A stretch of 64,000 bases of DNA from Streptomyces luteogriseus (GTDB lineage: Bacteria > Actinomycetota > Actinomycetes > Streptomycetales > Streptomycetaceae): contig NZ_JACHMS010000001.1 in NCBI RefSeq assembly GCF_014205055.1, positions 1,612,001 to 1,676,000 on the forward strand. The letters run 5' to 3'. Below are positions 58,902 through 64,000 of the stretch, piece after piece; position 1 is the first letter of the stretch, and each line of letters begins with the position of its first letter. Under the pieces are notes generated by a model. The model was not told where the DNA came from and ran no database searches. It worked only from the letters and a program-made list of their open reading frames with translations. The position numbers were made by a program, and so were the translations under genes.

Positions 58902-60164
58902 ATGTCGGCATCGAGCAACATGAACTGGGACCGCCGAAACGTACTGCGGGCCGCGATGGGCCTGGCCGCCGCCGGCGGACTCGCCGCGTGCGGCAGCAAC
59001 ACCGGCCGGAGCGGCGGCGGGTCGGGCGACGGCCTGGTCCAGTACTTCCACGCATACGGCGAGGCCGGTGTCGAGCAGGCCGTGAAGCGGTACGCGAAGG
59101 ACTACAAGGACGCCAACGTCACCACGCAGTGGATCACCGGCAACAACTACGAGCAGAAGCTCTTCGCCGCGCTGCTCACCAAGAACGCGCCGGACGTCTT
59201 CGAGTTCCACCCGCAGATCCAGCTCGTCAAGAGCGGCCAGGTGGCGGACCTGACCGACATCATCGAGCCGGTCAAGGACGACTTCAACCAGGCCGACATC
59301 AAGTCGCACACGGTCGACGGCAAGATATACGGCGTCCGGATGATCGACGACCCGCAGTTCCTCTTCTACCGGCCCTCGCTGTTCAAGAAGGCCGGAGTCG
59401 AGGTGCCGACCACGCTGGAAGAGCTGATCGAGGCCGCCGACAAGCTGACCACCAGCAAGGTCAAGGGCATCTTCCTCGGCAACGACCTGACCTCGATCGA
59501 CCGCCCGCTGATCTGGTCGGCCGGCGCCGACACGCTCACCGCGGACAACAAGCCCGCCTTCAACACCGACGCCGTCGCCGAGGGTCTCAAGCAGCTGCGT
59601 GGCCTGTTCACCAGCGGCAACCTGCTTCTCGACGCCCCCGCCGACTCGTGGGATCCCTCGGCCTTCATCCAGGGCCTGACGGCGATCCAGTGGTGCGGCA
59701 TGTGGGCCATGCCGGCCATGCAGAAGGCGCTCGGCGACGACATCGGCATCTTCCCCTTCCCGAAGGTCGGTTCGGCCGGCAAGCAGTCCGTCTACAACGG
59801 CGGCTGGTCGATGTTCGTCAACGCCAAGAGCAAGAACGTCGAGGCGGCCAAGGAATACGTGAAGTGGCTGTGGATCGACCAGAAGAAGCACCAGGAGGAC
59901 TTCGCCACCTCCTACGGCTTCCACATCCCGCCGCGCACCTCGCTCGCCCAGTCCGCGAGCAAGCTGAAGTCCGGCCTGCCTGCCGAGGGCGTCAAGCTCT
60001 TCAACGAGTTCGGCCACTTCGACAACATCGGCTGGACCCAGGCCATGATCGCCGCCTTCTGGGACGTGATCGCCAACACCATCCGCAAGGACGGTGACCC
60101 GAAGGCCCAGCTCGACGCCTGTGAGAAGAAGGTCAACGCCGAACTCAAGAAGCTCTTCGGATAG
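58902..60164 (+). CDS. Sugar ABC transporter, solute-binding lipoprotein
   Basis: The 420-residue protein has a twin-arginine-type signal (RR at 11-12) ending in a lipobox (LAAC, Cys30), so it is probably exported folded and lipidated. The mature protein is a family 1 extracellular binding protein (YRPSLFKKAGVEVPTTLEEL; NGGWSMFVNAKSKNVEAAKE). The beta-galactosidase gene downstream suggests a galactoside as ligand. AAGGA lies upstream of the ATG. First gene of the transport operon. Confidence 0.9.
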   Translation: MSASSNMNWDRRNVLRAAMGLAAAGGLAACGSNTGRSGGGSGDGLVQYFHAYGEAGVEQAVKRYAKDYKDANVTTQWITGNNYEQKLFAALLTKNAPDVFEFHPQIQLVKSGQVADLTDIIEPVKDDFNQADIKSHTVDGKIYGVRMIDDPQFLFYRPSLFKKAGVEVPTTLEELIEAADKLTTSKVKGIFLGNDLTSIDRPLIWSAGADTLTADNKPAFNTDAVAEGLKQLRGLFTSGNLLLDAPADSWDPSAFIQGLTAIQWCGMWAMPAMQKALGDDIGIFPFPKVGSAGKQSVYNGGWSMFVNAKSKNVEAAKEYVKWLWIDQKKHQEDFATSYGFHIPPRTSLAQSASKLKSGLPAEGVKLFNEFGHFDNIGWTQAMIAAFWDVIANTIRKDGDPKAQLDACEKKVNAELKKLFG

Positions 60165-60184
60165 ACCACCGGACGGATCTCGAC

Positions 60185-61150
60185 ATGTCGACCACCACCA
60201 CGCGCGGGGTCGCCCAGCCCGCCCCGGCCAAGGTCTCCCAGCCTCGGCCGCGGCGGGGCCTGAGGGCGAGCAGCACCTTCAACTTCTGGCTCTTCACCGG
60301 GCCGTTCCTGATCGGCCTGGTGATCTTCGTCTTCGTGCCGATCGGCTGGAGCATCTGGCTCAGCTTCTTCGAGGCGCGCTTCACCGTCACGCCGAGCGAG
60401 TTCGTCGGCTTCGACAACTACAAGCAGATCCTGACGGACACGAACTTCCGGAACTCGCTGGTCACGTTCACCGTGTTCGCCGCGTTCATCGTGCCCGCCA
60501 CCTGGGCCCTCTCGCTGGGTCTGGCGCTGCTGGTCAACCGGCTGCGGTTCATGCGGGCGTTCTTCCGGTCGGTGTTCTTCCTGCCGACCGCGGTCAGCTA
60601 CGTCGCCGCCGCGCTGATCTGGAAGATGTCCATCTTCAACGGCGTCCGCTTCGGTCTGGCCAACACCGTCCTCGGCTGGTTCGGCGTCGACAACATCGCC
60701 TGGCTGGCCAACCCGGACCCGCCCTGGTACTGGCTGGTCATCGTGACCGTCCGCCTCTGGCTGCAGTCGGGCTTCTACATGATCCTGTTCATCGCGGCGC
60801 TCCAGAACATCCCGCGGGAGCTGTACGAGGCCGCCTCGATCGACGGTGCCAAGCCGGGCTGGCAGACCTTCCGGCACATCACGCTGCCGCAGCTGCGGGC
60901 CACGTCCACCGCGGTGATCCTGCTGCTGCTGGTCGCTGCCTACCAGGCCTTCGACGAGTTCTTCAACCTGCTCGGCAAGGCCACCTGGGGCCAGCCGCCG
61001 CTGGTCGAGCTCTACAAGATGGCCCTCGGCCAGAACCAGAACTACGGCGCGGGCAGCGCGGGCGCGGTCGTGCTGACCCTGCTCATCTGCGTCGTCACAC
61101 TGCTCCAGGGCAAGATCATGGGCTTCGGAAGGGGTGAGGAGTCCAAGTGA
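60185..61150 (+). CDS. Sugar ABC transporter permease (MalF-like)
   Basis: The 321-residue protein has six membrane helices and the EAA loop that contacts the ATPase (YEAASIDGAKPGWQTFRHIT near residues 215-235). It forms the channel with the next gene, whose start overlaps its stop. No ATPase gene is present in the operon, so a shared ATPase such as MsiK, which serves many Streptomyces sugar importers, is expected. Confidence 0.92.
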   Translation: MSTTTTRGVAQPAPAKVSQPRPRRGLRASSTFNFWLFTGPFLIGLVIFVFVPIGWSIWLSFFEARFTVTPSEFVGFDNYKQILTDTNFRNSLVTFTVFAAFIVPATWALSLGLALLVNRLRFMRAFFRSVFFLPTAVSYVAAALIWKMSIFNGVRFGLANTVLGWFGVDNIAWLANPDPPWYWLVIVTVRLWLQSGFYMILFIAALQNIPRELYEAASIDGAKPGWQTFRHITLPQLRATSTAVILLLLVAAYQAFDEFFNLLGKATWGQPPLVELYKMALGQNQNYGAGSAGAVVLTLLICVVTLLQGKIMGFGRGEESK

Positions 61151-62031
61151 CCACCACGGCACCCGACATCGGCAAGGCGGCGAAGCCGGCCAAGGCCAAG
61201 CGCGGCGGCGGCGTCATGGGCAGCACCGGTCTGTACATCGCGACCGGTATCGCCGCCCTGCTCTTCCTGATCCCCTTCTATCTGATCGTCCGCAACGCGC
61301 TGATGACGGACCCGGAGATCACGGGCGAGACCTGGAAGTGGTTCCCCACGTCCATCCAGTGGGGCAACATCACCGAGCCGTTCGACGACGTCACCGTCGA
61401 CTTCGCGCAGTCCCTGTGGAACTCCGTGGTCGTCGCCGTCCTCCACACGGCGGGAATCCTGCTGATCTGCTCGATGGCCGGGTACGGACTGGCCCGGATC
61501 CCGTACAAGCACGCCAACAAGGTGTTCTACGCCGTCCTGGTGACCCTGATGGTTCCCACGGCCGTCACCTTCGTGCCGAGCTTCGTGCTGGTCTCGTCCC
61601 TCGGCTGGGTCGACAGTTACCGGGGTCTGATCATCCCGGGCCTCTTCAGTGGTTTCACGTGCTTCCTCTTCCGGCAGTACTTCCTGGGGTTCCCGAAGGA
61701 GCTCGAGGAGGCGGCGCGGGTGGACGGGCTCGGCTACTGGGGCGCGTACTGGCGGATCGTCGTACCCAACTCGCTGAACTTCTTCGCGGCCATCGCCACG
61801 ATCACCTTCATCAACGGCTGGAACGCCTTCCTGTGGCCCCTGGTCATCGGACAGGATCCGAGTGCCTGGACAGTCCAGGTGGCGCTGTCGTCGTATATGA
61901 CGAACCAGACCGTCAACTACCACCTGATCTTCATGGCCACGGCCATCTCGATCCTGCCCCTGATCTTCGTCTTCCTCTTCCTCCAGCGCTGGCTGGTGCA
62001 GGGGATCGCACAGACCGGCATCAAGGGCTGA
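61147..62031 (+). CDS. Sugar ABC transporter permease (MalG-like)
   Basis: The 294-residue protein is the second channel subunit, with six helices and an EAA loop (LEEAARVDGLGYWGAYWRIV). Its GTG overlaps the end of the first permease gene by four bases. The C-terminus (LQRWLVQGIAQTGIKG) is typical of MalG-type permeases. Confidence 0.92.
   Translation: MTTTAPDIGKAAKPAKAKRGGGVMGSTGLYIATGIAALLFLIPFYLIVRNALMTDPEITGETWKWFPTSIQWGNITEPFDDVTVDFAQSLWNSVVVAVLHTAGILLICSMAGYGLARIPYKHANKVFYAVLVTLMVPTAVTFVPSFVLVSSLGWVDSYRGLIIPGLFSGFTCFLFRQYFLGFPKELEEAARVDGLGYWGAYWRIVVPNSLNFFAAIATITFINGWNAFLWPLVIGQDPSAWTVQVALSSYMTNQTVNYHLIFMATAISILPLIFVFLFLQRWLVQGIAQTGIKG

Positions 62032-64000
<1,969 letters not shown>

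Overview
The window is a contiguous piece of a high-GC actinobacterial chromosome, almost certainly Streptomyces. Third codon positions are nearly all G or C, and GTG and TTG starts are common. Several genes belong to families typical of Streptomyces (DUF3040, DUF2637, alditol oxidase, FhuF-like protein under an iron box). A structured intergenic element near 48.3 kb looks like the dispersed Streptomyces repeat family. I found no tRNA, rRNA, CRISPR array, insertion sequence or phage gene. All assignments are from reading the sequence; no search was run.

Layout. 1-5.5 kb: the end of an unknown gene, a coupled pair of P-loop ATPases and a cation/proton antiporter. 5.5-12 kb: methylmalonyl-CoA mutase (mutA-mutB) with its G-protein chaperone meaB, then argG behind a tandem repeat and an ArgR-like box. 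12-19.2 kb: secreted zinc peptidase, proton-translocating transhydrogenase (pntA-pntB), drug-type MFS exporter, AraC regulator with a VOC protein. 19.3-25.2 kb: secreted GH43 arabinofuranosidase and surface-glycan genes (pyruvyl transferase, GmhB-type phosphatase, glycosyltransferase, lipoprotein deacetylase). 25.2-33.9 kb: purine catabolism, with three xanthine dehydrogenase subunits, an NCS2 permease, XdhC maturation factor and a divergent PucR regulator. 34-45.5 kb: regulators and membrane proteins, a FhuF-like Fe-S protein, an anti-sigma-type kinase, a membrane-anchored HTH protein, pyruvate oxidase and a degenerate PP2C protein. 45.7-55.9 kb: Ada-AlkA and Ogt (alkylation repair), RsgA with a 23-codon small ORF upstream, a sigma-like/zinc-finger/CBM2 fusion, an unusual radical SAM protein, a hydroxyacid dehydrogenase and alditol oxidase. 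56-64 kb: a winged-helix regulator divergent from a STAS-ANTAR protein, then a ROK regulator, a sugar ABC importer and a GH2 beta-galactosidase cut by the window end.

Functional themes are propionyl/methylmalonyl-CoA use, purine degradation, carbohydrate uptake and surface glycan work. The most unusual items are: (i) the one-polypeptide sigma-like/ZAS/membrane/CBM2 protein; (ii) a PP2C-like protein that has lost its metal ligands; (iii) an Ada-AlkA protein whose glycosylase active-site segment seems deleted; (iv) a 23-codon ORF with a perfect ribosome binding site ahead of rsgA; (v) at least six genes with a -10 hexamer exactly six bases before the start codon, predicting leaderless mRNAs; (vi) a shared operator-like motif before the ROK gene and the sugar transport operon.
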